Counted from the stretch's first letter, positions 34,134 through 44,050 are shown. The stretch is DNA of 64,000 nt from Polaribacter sp. SA4-12 (GCF_002163675.1 NZ_CP019334.1:2771501-2835500), one strand, 5' to 3'. Numbers and translations are program-made. The notes: generated from the sequence alone by a model not told the origin.

Positions 34134-35122
34134 TGAAAAATAAAATTGCAATTACTACTTTATTTCTGATGATTTTTTCATCACTATTTGCTCAAGAAAA
34201 AACGAATGAATTAATAAGGCCTCCTTATTTACATAAAGGAGATACAATTGCAATTGTTGCGCCTGCAGGGATTTTAAAAAACCGACAAGAAACAATCCAA
34301 AAAGCGAAAAGATTAGTAGAAGGTTGGGGTTTGTGTGTTGTTTTGGGTGATAATTTATTTAAAAACGGACATCATTTTTCAGGTTCTGATTTACAAAGAA
34401 CTGCAGATTTTCAAAAAGCATTAGACAACCCAAATATTAAAGCAATTTGGGCTGCAAGAGGAGGCTATGGTTCTGTTAGAATTTTAGATAAATTGAATTA
34501 CAAGAAGTTTAAGAAAAGCCCAAAATGGATTATTGGTTATTCAGATATTACTGCTTTTCACAATCATATACATAATTTAGGCGTTGAAACCATTCATGGA
34601 ATGATGGCAACTAGTGTAGAGGAGAAGCCAGAAGAAATTATTAAAACAATTTCTAGTTTTAAGAAAGCGTTATTTGGTCAAGATATTTCTTATACTATTG
34701 CTTCTTCAACATACAATAAAGAAGGAATTGTAGAAGGACAATTAATAGGAGGTAACCTTGCTATTTTAACATCTATGTTGGGTTCTAAAAGCCAATTAAA
34801 TACAGATGGGAAGATTCTTTTTCTTGAAGAAATTGGTGAATACAAATATTCTATTGACAGAATGTTACAAAGTTTAAAACGTGCAGGTTATTTCGAAAAT
34901 GTAAACGGATTAATTATTGGGGATATTTCTTCTATTAAAAAGAATTCTACAAAATGGGGACATTCTATTGAGCAACTTATTTTAGAGGTTGTTCCTAAAA
35001 ACATTCCAGTCTTGTTTGATTTTCCAGCAGGACATAAAGCAGATAATAGAGCTTTAATTTTTGGAAGAAAAGTGAAATTGTCAGTTGGCAGTATACAATC
35101 TTCGGTGATTTTTAAAAATTAA
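34133..35122 (+). CDS. ldcA: Exported LD-carboxypeptidase (S66 family)
   Basis: A 329-residue peptidase with a signal peptide (about 1-20). The S66 features are present: GDTIAIVAPAG, AARGGYGSVRIL, nucleophile Ser in IGYSDITAFHN, Glu in LFLEEIGEYKYSIDRML and His in PAGHKADNRALIFG. It removes the terminal D-alanine from tetrapeptides in peptidoglycan recycling. The signal peptide places it in the periplasm, unlike the cytosolic enzyme of E. coli. It follows the barrel-like gene directly. Confidence 0.92.
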   Translation: MKNKIAITTLFLMIFSSLFAQEKTNELIRPPYLHKGDTIAIVAPAGILKNRQETIQKAKRLVEGWGLCVVLGDNLFKNGHHFSGSDLQRTADFQKALDNPNIKAIWAARGGYGSVRILDKLNYKKFKKSPKWIIGYSDITAFHNHIHNLGVETIHGMMATSVEEKPEEIIKTISSFKKALFGQDISYTIASSTYNKEGIVEGQLIGGNLAILTSMLGSKSQLNTDGKILFLEEIGEYKYSIDRMLQSLKRAGYFENVNGLIIGDISSIKKNSTKWGHSIEQLILEVVPKNIPVLFDFPAGHKADNRALIFGRKVKLSVGSIQSSVIFKN

Positions 35123-35469
35123 ACTAAAGTTTTAACGTCGATAATTATATGCTCAATTTTTTCTGAAATTGTTTTGAGTTTTTTAGCCATAATTTCTTCT
35201 CTTTGTTTGCTATTTGACCACTGATTACCAATAATGTAAGCTAATAGGTTAATTCCTTTATATTTTGGAAGTGATAAATCAAAATCAATAGTATTTACTT
35301 TTTGTTTTATAATTGGTTTTAATTCTGATTGATTGAAAAGAGATTTAAATTTATCAACTTCAAGTTTAAAAAGTTGAAGTTCATTTTCATCAACGACTTT
35401 ATCTCTAGAATACCTTAAACATTCAGTTTTTAGAAATTCTAAATATTTAATTAAAGTTTCTTCAGTCAT
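35119..35469 (-). CDS. Hypothetical helical protein
   Basis: A 116-residue soluble protein, mostly helical (EETLIKYLEFLKTECLRYSRDKV, IIGNQWSNSKQREEIMAKKLKTISEKIEHI). No motif is recognised. Its stop overlaps the 3' end of ldcA by 4 bases, and it begins 4 bases after the end of the 35474 gene, so it is the second gene of a reverse-strand pair. Confidence 0.55.
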   Translation of the reverse strand: MTEETLIKYLEFLKTECLRYSRDKVVDENELQLFKLEVDKFKSLFNQSELKPIIKQKVNTIDFDLSLPKYKGINLLAYIIGNQWSNSKQREEIMAKKLKTISEKIEHIIIDVKTLV

Positions 35470-35473
35470 AAAT

Positions 35474-36370
35474 TTATAATTCTAAATTATAATAAAAAGC
35501 CAAAGACAACCAACTTGTTTTTATTTCTTTTTCTAATCTACTATAAGGTAAATAACCATTATAATATTCTAGACGTAAACTGTTATTATTTTTAAAAGCA
35601 TATCCAAATCCGCCATTAAAATCTAAATTGTAATCGTTGTTTTCTAAAAAACGAAGATCATAACCAATAAAAACTCTATTTAATAATTCACTATCAGTTT
35701 CGAAATTTTTAAAAACTCCACCTGTTTGAAAACTTACTTTTTTACGATTACCTCCCGTTCTTACAATGTAAGAAGCACCAGCATATAAACCAATTTTCTC
35801 TTTGTTGTATGCATATAAAACTTCTACAGTTTCATAATTAGCAGGATCATTAGACCAATAATCTGAGTTTTCTGTTCTTGTATAATCGTTTTTCAACAGA
35901 AAATCATCACCTAAATGAGAAGATCTATGGTATAAATTAATTCTTAAAAAATTATTTTCATTCAACACAAAATCATTGTGAAAATAGATAAAATAATCTG
36001 TGTTAAATAACGAATGGGTTACACCATTAAAGTTGTCAGATTTTTCTTCTCTGAACACAAATTGATTGTCTATATGGCCACTAATTGCTAACTGATAATT
36101 ATCTTTAGAATAGATTTTCTTAAAAACATTTGCTTTTAAATTTACCAATACTTTGTAGGAATTGAATTGAAAATCGCTTGCACTTTTTGCTGTTAAAGGA
36201 CTTACCTTAAAAGCACTACTATTATCTGTTGGACTGAATAATAAAAAAGGAAAACTCCTATTTTTCTGACTTAGAAAAGGCTCAAATTCATTAGAATTGG
36301 TTTGACCAAAACTTGTAAAAGAGTAGAAAATAATGAGTAAAAGAGATAGTTTACTTTTGATAAAAGTCAT
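35474..36370 (-). CDS. Putative outer-membrane beta-barrel protein (DUF1207-like)
   Basis: A 298-residue exported protein with a signal peptide (about 1-22, ending SFG-Q) and many aromatic, alternating strands as in barrels (FLRINLYHRSSHLGDDFLL, IGLYAGASYIVRT, NLDFNGGFGYAF, and a C-terminal LSLAFYYNLEL). The RSSHLGD segment recalls DUF1207 proteins. The role is unknown. Confidence 0.6.
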   Translation of the reverse strand: MTFIKSKLSLLLIIFYSFTSFGQTNSNEFEPFLSQKNRSFPFLLFSPTDNSSAFKVSPLTAKSASDFQFNSYKVLVNLKANVFKKIYSKDNYQLAISGHIDNQFVFREEKSDNFNGVTHSLFNTDYFIYFHNDFVLNENNFLRINLYHRSSHLGDDFLLKNDYTRTENSDYWSNDPANYETVEVLYAYNKEKIGLYAGASYIVRTGGNRKKVSFQTGGVFKNFETDSELLNRVFIGYDLRFLENNDYNLDFNGGFGYAFKNNNSLRLEYYNGYLPYSRLEKEIKTSWLSLAFYYNLEL

Positions 36371-36417
36371 TTAATTAATTTTGAATAAAAGTAATTAATA
36401 ATTTGTAATTTGAGGCT

Positions 36418-36774
36418 ATGGCAGAACATAATGAATTAGGAAAAAAAGGAGAAGAACTAGCCATCAAATTTCTGATTGATAAAGGCTATAAAATTCTCGA
36501 AAAAAATTATCGTTATTTAAAAGCAGAAGTAGATATTATTGCCCAAAAAGAAAACACTTTAGCTGTTGTAGAAGTAAAAACACGTTCTTCAGATTATTTT
36601 GGAAATCCGCAAGACTTTGTAAATCCAAAGAAAATAAAATTGTTGCTTTCTGCAATTGATTATTATGTTAATGAAAAAGATTTAGACGTAGAAGTCCGTT
36701 TTGATATTATTGCGATTATTCATCAAAAAACAATTAAAATTGAGCATTTAGAAGATGCTTTTCTCCATTTTTAA
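36418..36774 (+). CDS. yraN: YraN family (UPF0102) nuclease-fold protein
   Basis: A 118-residue protein with the UPF0102 pattern: HNELGKKGEELAIKFLIDKGYKILEKNYR at the start and the PD-(D/E)xK residues in AEVDIIAQKENTLAVVEVKTRSS, followed by GNPQDFVNPKKIKLL. The nuclease fold is clear but no activity is well established. Single gene. Confidence 0.92.
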   Translation: MAEHNELGKKGEELAIKFLIDKGYKILEKNYRYLKAEVDIIAQKENTLAVVEVKTRSSDYFGNPQDFVNPKKIKLLLSAIDYYVNEKDLDVEVRFDIIAIIHQKTIKIEHLEDAFLHF

Positions 36775-36853
36775 GCAATTATTCATCTACTGAACATCGT
36801 AATCAATACATCTAAAAGCAACTTTCTAAAACAGTAAGTTTTAGTTTCGTTTT

Positions 36854-37756
36854 ATGGTAACAAAAAGGTTTTGGTTTGGTGTGTTTTTAGGCGTTTTGGG
36901 TATTGTACTCTTTTCTTCTAAAGCAGTTATGGTTAAACTTGCCTACAATTACAATGTAGATGCAATTACTATGTTGCTATTAAGAATGTTGTTTTCTTTT
37001 CCTTTTTATGTGGTTATTGCATATTTATATCGAAATAAAAATCAAGAAATAAAAACGACTAAAATAGATTATGCTTGGGTTGTATTTTTTGGTGTGGTAG
37101 GTTATTATTTAGCAAGTTTTTTTGATTTTGTAGGTTTAACATATATAAAGGCAAGTTTAGAACGCATCATTTTATTTGTATATCCAACAATTGTAATTCT
37201 TTTAAATCGACTTTTTTTTAAACAACCAATTACAAAAATTCAAGCGCTTGCCATCTTTTTATCCTATTTAGGAATTGTAATTGCTTTTTCTGATGAAGTT
37301 GATATTTCTGGAAACAATGTGTATTTAGGAGGCTTTTTTGTGCTTTTATGTGCTATTACTTACGCCTCTTATTTGGTAGGAAGTGGTTGGTTAATTCCAA
37401 AATTTGGAGTTGTAAAATTCACTGCTTATGCAATGTTGGTTTCTTGTTTTTGTGTATTTATACACTTTAGTGTTATTGGTGAAACAGATTTATTTAATTT
37501 ACCTTGGCAAGTATATGGTTTTGGTGGTTTAATAGCTATTTTTGCAACTGTAATTCCCTCTTTTTTAGTGAGTGCTTCTATAAAAATAATTAGTTCTTCT
37601 AATTTTGCAATCGTTGCAGGAGTTGGCCCAATATCTACAATTATATTAGCTTCTTTTTTTCTAAACGAAAGTTTAACTTTATTTCAATTTTTTGGCGCAC
37701 TTTTGGTTATATTAGGTATTGTTATAACCTCATTAAACCAAGCTAAGAAAAAGTAA
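36854..37756 (+). CDS. DMT family transporter (EamA)
   Basis: A 300-residue inner-membrane protein with ten predicted helices in two EamA halves (about 8-140 and 155-295). Motifs such as FFDFVGLTYIKASLERIILFVYPTIVILLNR and the second-half AGVGPISTIILASFFLNE fit drug/metabolite exporters. Substrate unknown. It stands alone. Confidence 0.9.
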   Translation: MVTKRFWFGVFLGVLGIVLFSSKAVMVKLAYNYNVDAITMLLLRMLFSFPFYVVIAYLYRNKNQEIKTTKIDYAWVVFFGVVGYYLASFFDFVGLTYIKASLERIILFVYPTIVILLNRLFFKQPITKIQALAIFLSYLGIVIAFSDEVDISGNNVYLGGFFVLLCAITYASYLVGSGWLIPKFGVVKFTAYAMLVSCFCVFIHFSVIGETDLFNLPWQVYGFGGLIAIFATVIPSFLVSASIKIISSSNFAIVAGVGPISTIILASFFLNESLTLFQFFGALLVILGIVITSLNQAKKK

Positions 37757-37776
37757 TTGATAAAGAAATTAAATCT

Positions 37777-39141
37777 TTAAAGTTTATTAATGATGTTCTT
37801 TACATCTTTTAAATCATCTGGCTTTGCAATAATTTTTTTGTCAGCATCTAACACAAAATAACTAGGTGTAGATACTATGTTATAAGTTCTTGCGGTTTTG
37901 TTTTCCCATTTATTTAAGCCCAAAACATGATGCCAATTTGGTAGTGTTTTCTTGTAATTTTTCCAACCAAAGTCATTTTTTTCTAAAGAAAAAGCTATCA
38001 CTTTTACTTTTTTGTTTTCCTTTAAAAATTTATGTATCTGAGGAATTTCTCTTAAACAATGAGAACAACTTGTACTCCAAAAAATTAATAAATAATTTTC
38101 AGCGTCATCTAATTTAGAAAGCGTTAATGTTTTATCATTTTCTTTCCAAGAAAAGTCTGGAGCTATTCTGCCAACTTCCGCAGCAAATAATGATAATTTA
38201 TCTTCTTTAAACTTTTTACTTTGAACATCAATTGGTAATTTATTGTAATGATTTTCGAATAAATAATCTATTAATTCTAAATTCATTGACATTTCAAATT
38301 GGCTAATTAAAAACTCAATTGCATCCTTTTTAAAAGGAATTGTTTCAATTTTAGATAAGACTTTATCTACAGATTCTTTATATAATCCTTGTTGTATTGT
38401 TGCGTCATCAGCATAATTAATAGAAAAAACATAATCTGTAATTCTATCAATTAGAAAAGAAGAGTTTAAAAGTGTTTTATTATTAAAGTCCATTTTGTCA
38501 AAAAAAGTATCGATCATATTTGACATGTACTTTTGTGGAGTACTTATAATTTCTGAAGGACTATTTCTTAATGAAGCTTTAATAAAAGGTTGAACATACA
38601 TGCCTTTTGAGGCGTCTAAATATTCTTTCTGAACACTGTTTACGTTCTTTAGAGCTTTTTTGTATTTTCTATTTAAATCTAAATCAGGGTTTTGTATAGC
38701 TGTAACTTGTATAGAGTCTAATGTTTGTTGCGCATCCGCAATTTTATCTAAATAGTTTCTGTAAATTATATTCTCTTTAGACTCTGTAAAAGTTACAGAT
38801 TGATTGGGATATTCAGGATGAAAACCAAAATTAACATCTTCATTATTATAAATAAAATCGACAAAACCTGCTCCTTCTAATCTATAAGTTATTCTATATG
38901 AACCTACTTTTGTGTTTTTAGGAAGTATAAAATGAAAACTACCTAAAGCTTGTTTTTTTCCATCAACATCAAATGAATCAATTTTTATTTTAGTATTCTT
39001 AACAAACGTTTGTTTTGCTCCTTCTACCTTATATAAAAGAACCCAATCACTTTTTATTGTTGGAGACATTGTTCCACTAATAGTATGTTGTGCTTGTGCA
39101 AATGCTGAAATTAAGAATATAAAAGCGAGTATTTTTTTCAT
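37777..39141 (-). CDS. Exported thioredoxin-fold protein (TlpA-like)
   Basis: A 454-residue protein with a signal peptide (about 1-17), an N-terminal beta domain similar to the DUF4369 type (about 20-115), a helical middle and a C-terminal thioredoxin domain (about 325-454) with the redox motif FWSTSCSHCLREIP and the cis-proline segment VSTPSYFVLDADKK. It would reduce or form disulfides in the periplasm. Common in Bacteroidetes; client unknown. Confidence 0.85.
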   Translation of the reverse strand: MKKILAFIFLISAFAQAQHTISGTMSPTIKSDWVLLYKVEGAKQTFVKNTKIKIDSFDVDGKKQALGSFHFILPKNTKVGSYRITYRLEGAGFVDFIYNNEDVNFGFHPEYPNQSVTFTESKENIIYRNYLDKIADAQQTLDSIQVTAIQNPDLDLNRKYKKALKNVNSVQKEYLDASKGMYVQPFIKASLRNSPSEIISTPQKYMSNMIDTFFDKMDFNNKTLLNSSFLIDRITDYVFSINYADDATIQQGLYKESVDKVLSKIETIPFKKDAIEFLISQFEMSMNLELIDYLFENHYNKLPIDVQSKKFKEDKLSLFAAEVGRIAPDFSWKENDKTLTLSKLDDAENYLLIFWSTSCSHCLREIPQIHKFLKENKKVKVIAFSLEKNDFGWKNYKKTLPNWHHVLGLNKWENKTARTYNIVSTPSYFVLDADKKIIAKPDDLKDVKNIINKL

Positions 39142-39245
39142 TATTTTAAAGTTGATTTTGTTCTTGCTATACTATTTTCAAGAAGTGTACCAAAAATACT
39201 ATTTCTCTATTAAAAAAAGTATATTGTAGCATAAAAAACTAAGTT

Positions 39246-40040
39246 ATGCCTTTTAATAATAAAGTTGTTTGGATAACTGGTGCTTCTTCTGGAATCGGAA
39301 AAGCGTTAGCCATTGAGTTATCTCATCAAAAAGCAACACTAATTTTATCATCAAGAAATAAAACCGAATTAGAGTTGGTAAAGAGTGAATGTAATAATTC
39401 ATCCGAAGTAAAAATTATCACAGTAGATTTAGAAAATTATACCAATTTACAACCAAAGGTTGATGAAGCTCTTGCTTGTTTTGGTAGGGTTGATGTTTTG
39501 GTAAACAATGGAGGGATTAGTCAGCGTTCTTTGGTAAAAGACACACAAGTTTCGGTTGATAAACGGATTATGGATATAAATTATCTAGGAACTGTAGCTT
39601 TGTCTAAAGCAATATTGCCTCATTTTATAGAAAACAAAAGCGGTCAATTTGTTGTTACAACAAGTATTGTTGGTAAAATAGGAACTCCTTTACGTTCTTC
39701 ATACGCAGCAAGTAAACATGCTTTACATGGTTTTTTTGATAGCTTACGAGCAGAAAATCACAAAAATAATATTGTAGTAACTTTAGTTTGTCCTGGTTTT
39801 GTAAACACAAATGTTTCTAAGAATGCTCTAATTGGTGATGGTTCTTCACAAGGAAAAATGGATGTTGCTACCGAAAATGGAATTCATCCAGACCACTTTG
39901 CAAAATTGATGGCAAAAGCAATTAGAAAGAAAAAAGAGGAAGTTTATATCGCAGGAGCAAAAGAAAAGTTAGGTGTTTTTGCAAAGCGCTTTTTTCCAAA
40001 GTTATTATCTATAATGATTAGAAAACTAAGCGTTACTTAA
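39246..40040 (+). CDS. Short-chain dehydrogenase/reductase
   Basis: A 264-residue classical SDR. Cofactor loop TGASSGIGKA (about 11-20), NNGG, catalytic Ser in TTSIVGK and the YAASK motif (Tyr about 157, Lys 161). The segment PLRSSYAASKHALHGFFDSLRAE is typical of the DltE/SDR7-like branch acting on lipid or ketone substrates. Substrate unknown. Confidence 0.9.
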   Translation: MPFNNKVVWITGASSGIGKALAIELSHQKATLILSSRNKTELELVKSECNNSSEVKIITVDLENYTNLQPKVDEALACFGRVDVLVNNGGISQRSLVKDTQVSVDKRIMDINYLGTVALSKAILPHFIENKSGQFVVTTSIVGKIGTPLRSSYAASKHALHGFFDSLRAENHKNNIVVTLVCPGFVNTNVSKNALIGDGSSQGKMDVATENGIHPDHFAKLMAKAIRKKKEEVYIAGAKEKLGVFAKRFFPKLLSIMIRKLSVT

Positions 40041-40066
40041 AATACTTTAATAAAGATAAAAAGAAC

Positions 40067-40423
40067 CTAATCAAAATAGTTTAATGCCTCAAAATAGGTA
40101 ATAATAGCTTCTTTCATTAACACAGTTTGTTCTCCGGGTTTTAAGTTTGGTAACTCAGTAATTGTTTTATAATGCGGCCAGCTGTCATCATCAAAATAAT
40201 CGAATTCGTAATAACCATAAGGTTCTAAAAGTTTACAAATTGCAATATGCATTAAGTTTACTTTATCGTCTTTTTTAAATTCAGGATGGCTTTGTCCTAA
40301 TTCTTGTACACCAATTAAATAGATAATACCATCCATATTTAATTCGTCACCATCTGCAAATTGATTGGTTAATTTGTTCACTAATAAATCCCATTTTTCT
40401 TTTAGGGTGATTATTTTTGGCAT
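40067..40423 (-). CDS. Small conserved hypothetical protein
   Basis: A 118-residue cytosolic protein. The start at 40423 (MPKIITLKEKWDLL) is preferred to an in-frame ATG at 40453, which would lie upstream of the predicted transcription start. It is acidic, with FDYFDDDSWPHY in the middle and helices at both ends. Homologues are common in Flavobacteriia as unnamed proteins, to my memory; no function is assigned. Confidence 0.65.
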   Translation of the reverse strand: MPKIITLKEKWDLLVNKLTNQFADGDELNMDGIIYLIGVQELGQSHPEFKKDDKVNLMHIAICKLLEPYGYYEFDYFDDDSWPHYKTITELPNLKPGEQTVLMKEAIITYFEALNYFD

Positions 40424-40442
40424 GTTACTTATTTTTAAAATG

Positions 40443-40450
40443 TAAAGATA
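40443..40450 (-). promoter_or_regulatory. Probable -7 box of the 40067-40423 gene
   Basis: TATCTTTA on the reverse strand differs from TAnnTTTG by one base. The start point would be near 40438, about 15 bases before the chosen ATG. Confidence 0.55.
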
Positions 40451-40484
40451 CAACCGACATTTTTAAATTGTGAAAAAAAAAATG

Positions 40485-40492
40485 TAGGTTTG
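40485..40492 (+). promoter_or_regulatory. Probable promoter of the cvpA-like gene
   Basis: TAGGTTTG is a perfect TAnnTTTG, with TTTT 20 bp upstream (40461-40464). The start near 40497 lies about 10 bases before the ATG at 40507. Confidence 0.68.
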
Positions 40493-40506
40493 AAAAAATT
40501 AATTTC

Positions 40507-41028
40507 ATGAATGTTTTTGATATTATTATAGCTGCTTTATTACTCTTTGGCTTTGTTAGAGGCTTAATGAAAGGCTTATTTGTAGAGGTTGCTTCTTTGG
40601 TTGCATTGATTGGTGGAGTGTATGGAGCTATTCATTTTTCTTATTTTGTTTCTAATTTCCTAAAAGAATATGTATCTTGGAAGCCAGAATACATCTCTTT
40701 AGCGTCTTTTGCAATAACTTTTGTAATAATTATTGTTGTAATTGCGCTTCTTGGAAAAGCATTAACAAAAATTGCAGATTTCGCTTCTCTAGGAATTATT
40801 AATAAAATATTAGGAGGCGTATTTGGAGCTTTAAAAATTGGACTAATTTTAAGTGTTGTTTTTATTTTCTTTGGAAAAATGAATGATACAATTCCTTTTA
40901 TTAAAAAGGAAACATTAGATGATTCTATTTTATATAGCCCTGTTAAAAAAATTGCCCCTACGATTTTCCCCTCTATTATTAAAGAAGAAAAACAGGAAAA
41001 AACCCTGTTAAATAACATTGAAATTTAA
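40507..41028 (+). CDS. cvpA: CvpA family membrane protein
   Basis: A 173-residue inner-membrane protein with four helices: FDIIIAALLLFGFVRGLMKGLFVEVASLVALIGGVYGA at the start and GIINKILGGVFGALKIGLILSVVFIFF later are the CvpA hallmark. Linked to colicin V production and purine-related phenotypes in E. coli; its biochemical role is unclear. It has a perfect -7 box close to the start. Confidence 0.9.
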   Translation: MNVFDIIIAALLLFGFVRGLMKGLFVEVASLVALIGGVYGAIHFSYFVSNFLKEYVSWKPEYISLASFAITFVIIIVVIALLGKALTKIADFASLGIINKILGGVFGALKIGLILSVVFIFFGKMNDTIPFIKKETLDDSILYSPVKKIAPTIFPSIIKEEKQEKTLLNNIEI

Positions 41029-41065
41029 GTTGTAATTATGTAAATTGCGACTTTTAAAAAGGCAC

Positions 41066-41455
41066 ATGATGAGAAAAATTTATAAACTTTTAATGTTATT
41101 TAGTATAACATTGTTGATGTCTTTTAGTTCTTCTAAAGACTGTGGTATTTTAAAGGATAATACTTTTACCTACAGAAATTCAAAGAAAGAGGTTATTGTT
41201 GTTTTTAAAGATAATAAACATGTAGAATATCATAATAACGAAGAGTATTATATTAAGTCTGATATAGAGTGGGTAAATAATTGTGAATATTATTTAATAA
41301 TAAAAGAATCTACTCTGCCCAATTTTCCATTCAAAATGGGAACAAAGATGCATATTGTTGTAAATAAAGTTAGAGGTAAAAAAGTTTATTATACTTCCTC
41401 TTTAGGAGGAAGATCTTGGGAAGGAAGATTAACAAAAAGAGCACCTAAGAAATAG
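41066..41455 (+). CDS. Exported or membrane-anchored hypothetical protein
   Basis: A 129-residue protein with an N-terminal hydrophobic signal (MMRKIYKLLMLFSITLLMSFSSS) and a compact beta-rich domain (CGILKDNTFTYRNSKKEVIVVFKDNKHVEYHNN and HIVVNKVRGKKVYYTSSLGG). Two Cys residues (CGIL and NNCEYY) could form a disulfide. ATG at 41066 or 41069 is preferred over a TTG at 41045, because the signal then begins normally. Not recognised. Confidence 0.65.
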   Translation: MMRKIYKLLMLFSITLLMSFSSSKDCGILKDNTFTYRNSKKEVIVVFKDNKHVEYHNNEEYYIKSDIEWVNNCEYYLIIKESTLPNFPFKMGTKMHIVVNKVRGKKVYYTSSLGGRSWEGRLTKRAPKK

Positions 41456-41508
41456 ATAATTTACTTACTTTTAATCATATTAAAATTTCTTTTTTCCGAA
41501 GTTTATGT

Positions 41509-42135
41509 TTAATCTAAATGATAAATTTCCATTATATCTTCTAAGTATTTTTCGAAATCAATTTTAAGATCTATTAATTTTCCAGTATGAATATCAAGAA
41601 CCCAACCATGTACCTTTAAACCACGGTCTCTAAAAGCTTTTTGTATAGCAGCTGTTTTAATTAAATTAACACATTGTTCTTTAACATTTAACTCTACTAA
41701 ACGTTCGTATTTTTTCTCTTCATCCTTTATAGCATTAAGTTCTTCTGAATGAATTCTATAAACATCTCTAATATTTCTTAACCATGGGTTTAAAATACCC
41801 AGATCTGCAGATTGCATAGCAGCTTTAACACCACCACAACCATAATGACCACAAACAATAACATGCTTAACTTTTAATATATCTACAGCGTAATTTATAA
41901 CTGACATTGCATTTAGATCTATACTAATAACCATATTAGCTATATTTCTATGCACAAAAACCTCTCCTGGTTTTGCTCCCATTAACTCCTCGGCAGTAAC
42001 TCTACTGTCTGAACAACCAATATATAATAATTCAGGATTTTGACCTTTTCCTAACTCTTCGAAATAATTTTTATCTTCAGATAATTTATCTTTTATCCAT
42101 TTATCATTATTCTGAAATACTTTATCTAAATCCAT
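41509..42135 (-). CDS. can: Beta-class carbonic anhydrase
   Basis: A 208-residue cytosolic enzyme with the zinc ligands Cys in YIGCSDSRVTAEE, His and Cys in CGHYGCGGVKAAM, and HRNIANMV. It interconverts CO2 and bicarbonate. It is 13 bases after the SulP transporter gene, so the transported bicarbonate is the likely substrate. Different branch from the second carbonic anhydrase at 44105. Confidence 0.95.
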   Translation of the reverse strand: MDLDKVFQNNDKWIKDKLSEDKNYFEELGKGQNPELLYIGCSDSRVTAEELMGAKPGEVFVHRNIANMVISIDLNAMSVINYAVDILKVKHVIVCGHYGCGGVKAAMQSADLGILNPWLRNIRDVYRIHSEELNAIKDEEKKYERLVELNVKEQCVNLIKTAAIQKAFRDRGLKVHGWVLDIHTGKLIDLKIDFEKYLEDIMEIYHLD

Positions 42136-42148
42136 TTTTTTTAAAGTT

Positions 42149-43999
42149 TTAATTATTTTCTTTTATCCAACTTACACATTTTTTAAAAGTCTTAAAGATG
42201 TGTTCTTCGGGGATAAAATCAGGAATAATATCAATTCTTTCCATCATGTATTTTGGCTGTGGTAATAGCCCTACAAATAAAACCTCAACGTTTTTTCTCT
42301 TTAAATCTTGCAGCATATCTTCCATAGCATATAAACCAGATTGATCCATATATTGCATTCTTCCTAAACGTAGAATTACTGTTTTTGCTGTATCAGGAAT
42401 CTGAAGATATAGCGCTTGAAAATCACTAGTTGAACCAAAAAATAGAGGTCCTTTTATGTGTTTTATAAAAACTTTTTCTTTTAAGCTTTCAGGAAAACTT
42501 GTTTCATCATCCCAAGCTTCTTCTTTTAAAGTTTTAACATCTGAACGTTCTGCAGTTAAATCTCCAATTTTTTTCATAAACATTAAGGAAGCTATTACTA
42601 AACCTATACCAACTGCGTAAACTAAATTCCAGAATGTTGATAGTAATAAAACAATCATCATAATTAATACTTCAGAACTTAATTTAATCGGTCCAAATTT
42701 AATGTCTCTTGGTAAAAATGGTATTGCTTTTAGTCCTTTATAATCCATTACTCCAATACCAACTGTTATTAAAATACCCGCTAAAACTGCTGCCGGAATC
42801 TTAGAAGCAATAGGTCCTAAACCTAGCATGATAATTAATAACATAATTCCTGCTATCATACCAGAAAGCTTTGTTTTACCACCAGCATTAATGTTCACTA
42901 CAGTTCTTATTGTTGCTCCTGCTCCTGGAATTCCACCAAACAAAGCAGCAATACTGTTCCCTATTCCTTGACCAATTAACTCTCTATTAGGCTTATGTTT
43001 TGTTTTGGTCATATTATCTGCAACAACACTTGTTAAAAGCGAATCTATTGCTCCCAAAAGGGATAATGTTAAGGCTGTAAAAATATAGGGAGTAATGTTG
43101 TTCAAAGAAAAAGTTGTAAATATTTCCCACTTTATTTGTGGTATTCCACCAGGAATTTCTTGAATGGTTCTATATTCTAAGTTAAAAGCAACTGCAATTC
43201 CAGACATTACAATAAGTGCAACTAATGTGCTAGGAACCTTTGTTGTTATTCGCTTAAAACCATAAATAATTATAATTGTACCTAAAGCAAGTAAAAGTTC
43301 TAGCCAATTAATAAATTGTAGAGCTCTTGGTATTGCTTTTATAGCGCCTAAAGCACCAGAAGTTTCTTTAGCCGCTAGCGTTTGAGATTCTGTTGTTATA
43401 TCAGAAGAAGATATTAATTTACCTCTTCTATTTGTTTCTTCAAAATTTTCTAAAACTAATATACCTTCACCTGCTTCTTCTTTTAAGATGTTTTTGAGAA
43501 TTACTTCTTGGGCTTGTGTATTAAATTTTGATACAAATTCTATATCTTCTTTTGGGTAATAACCAACAGAAGGTAGTATTTGAGTCAATAAAATAATTAA
43601 TCCAATTGCTGTCATAAAACCAGACACAACTGGGTAAGGAATGTACCTAATATATTTACCCAATCCAATAAGTCCTAATCCTATTTGAAATAAACCAGCT
43701 AATACAAATACCGTTAAAATTGCTGGTAACGCTTTAGTTACATCACCATCATTTGCGGCAATTATACCTGCAATAACAACCATACTTACTGCAGTCATTG
43801 GTGCAGTTGGTCCAGATATTTGAGTACTTGTTCCTCCAAATAAAGCAGCAAAGAAACTAATAAAAATTGCTCCATAAAGTCCTGCAGTTGGTCCTAGTCC
43901 AGAAGAAACCCCAAAAGCTAATGCTAAAGGTAGGGCAACAATACCTGCAGTTATTCCACCAAATGCATCACCTTTTATATTTGAAAATAATTTTTTCAT
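42149..43999 (-). CDS. SulP family anion (probably bicarbonate) transporter with STAS domain
   Basis: A 616-residue membrane transporter: SulP core with 12-14 helices (about 1-480, FGGITAGIVALPLALAFGVSSGLGPTAGLYGA and GAIDSLLTSVVADNMTKTKHKPNRELIGQG) and a C-terminal STAS domain (about 505-605, TVILRLGRMQYMDQSG). An insert of about 60 residues in a loop (160-215) is unusual. SulP proteins carry sulfate or bicarbonate; the linked carbonic anhydrase argues for bicarbonate, as reported for BicA-like proteins of marine flavobacteria. Confidence 0.9.
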   Translation of the reverse strand: MKKLFSNIKGDAFGGITAGIVALPLALAFGVSSGLGPTAGLYGAIFISFFAALFGGTSTQISGPTAPMTAVSMVVIAGIIAANDGDVTKALPAILTVFVLAGLFQIGLGLIGLGKYIRYIPYPVVSGFMTAIGLIILLTQILPSVGYYPKEDIEFVSKFNTQAQEVILKNILKEEAGEGILVLENFEETNRRGKLISSSDITTESQTLAAKETSGALGAIKAIPRALQFINWLELLLALGTIIIIYGFKRITTKVPSTLVALIVMSGIAVAFNLEYRTIQEIPGGIPQIKWEIFTTFSLNNITPYIFTALTLSLLGAIDSLLTSVVADNMTKTKHKPNRELIGQGIGNSIAALFGGIPGAGATIRTVVNINAGGKTKLSGMIAGIMLLIIMLGLGPIASKIPAAVLAGILITVGIGVMDYKGLKAIPFLPRDIKFGPIKLSSEVLIMMIVLLLSTFWNLVYAVGIGLVIASLMFMKKIGDLTAERSDVKTLKEEAWDDETSFPESLKEKVFIKHIKGPLFFGSTSDFQALYLQIPDTAKTVILRLGRMQYMDQSGLYAMEDMLQDLKRKNVEVLFVGLLPQPKYMMERIDIIPDFIPEEHIFKTFKKCVSWIKENN

Positions 44000-44050
44000 A
44001 TTTTTTTTAATAGAATATTTTTATTAACCCACAATTTAGTACTTATTATT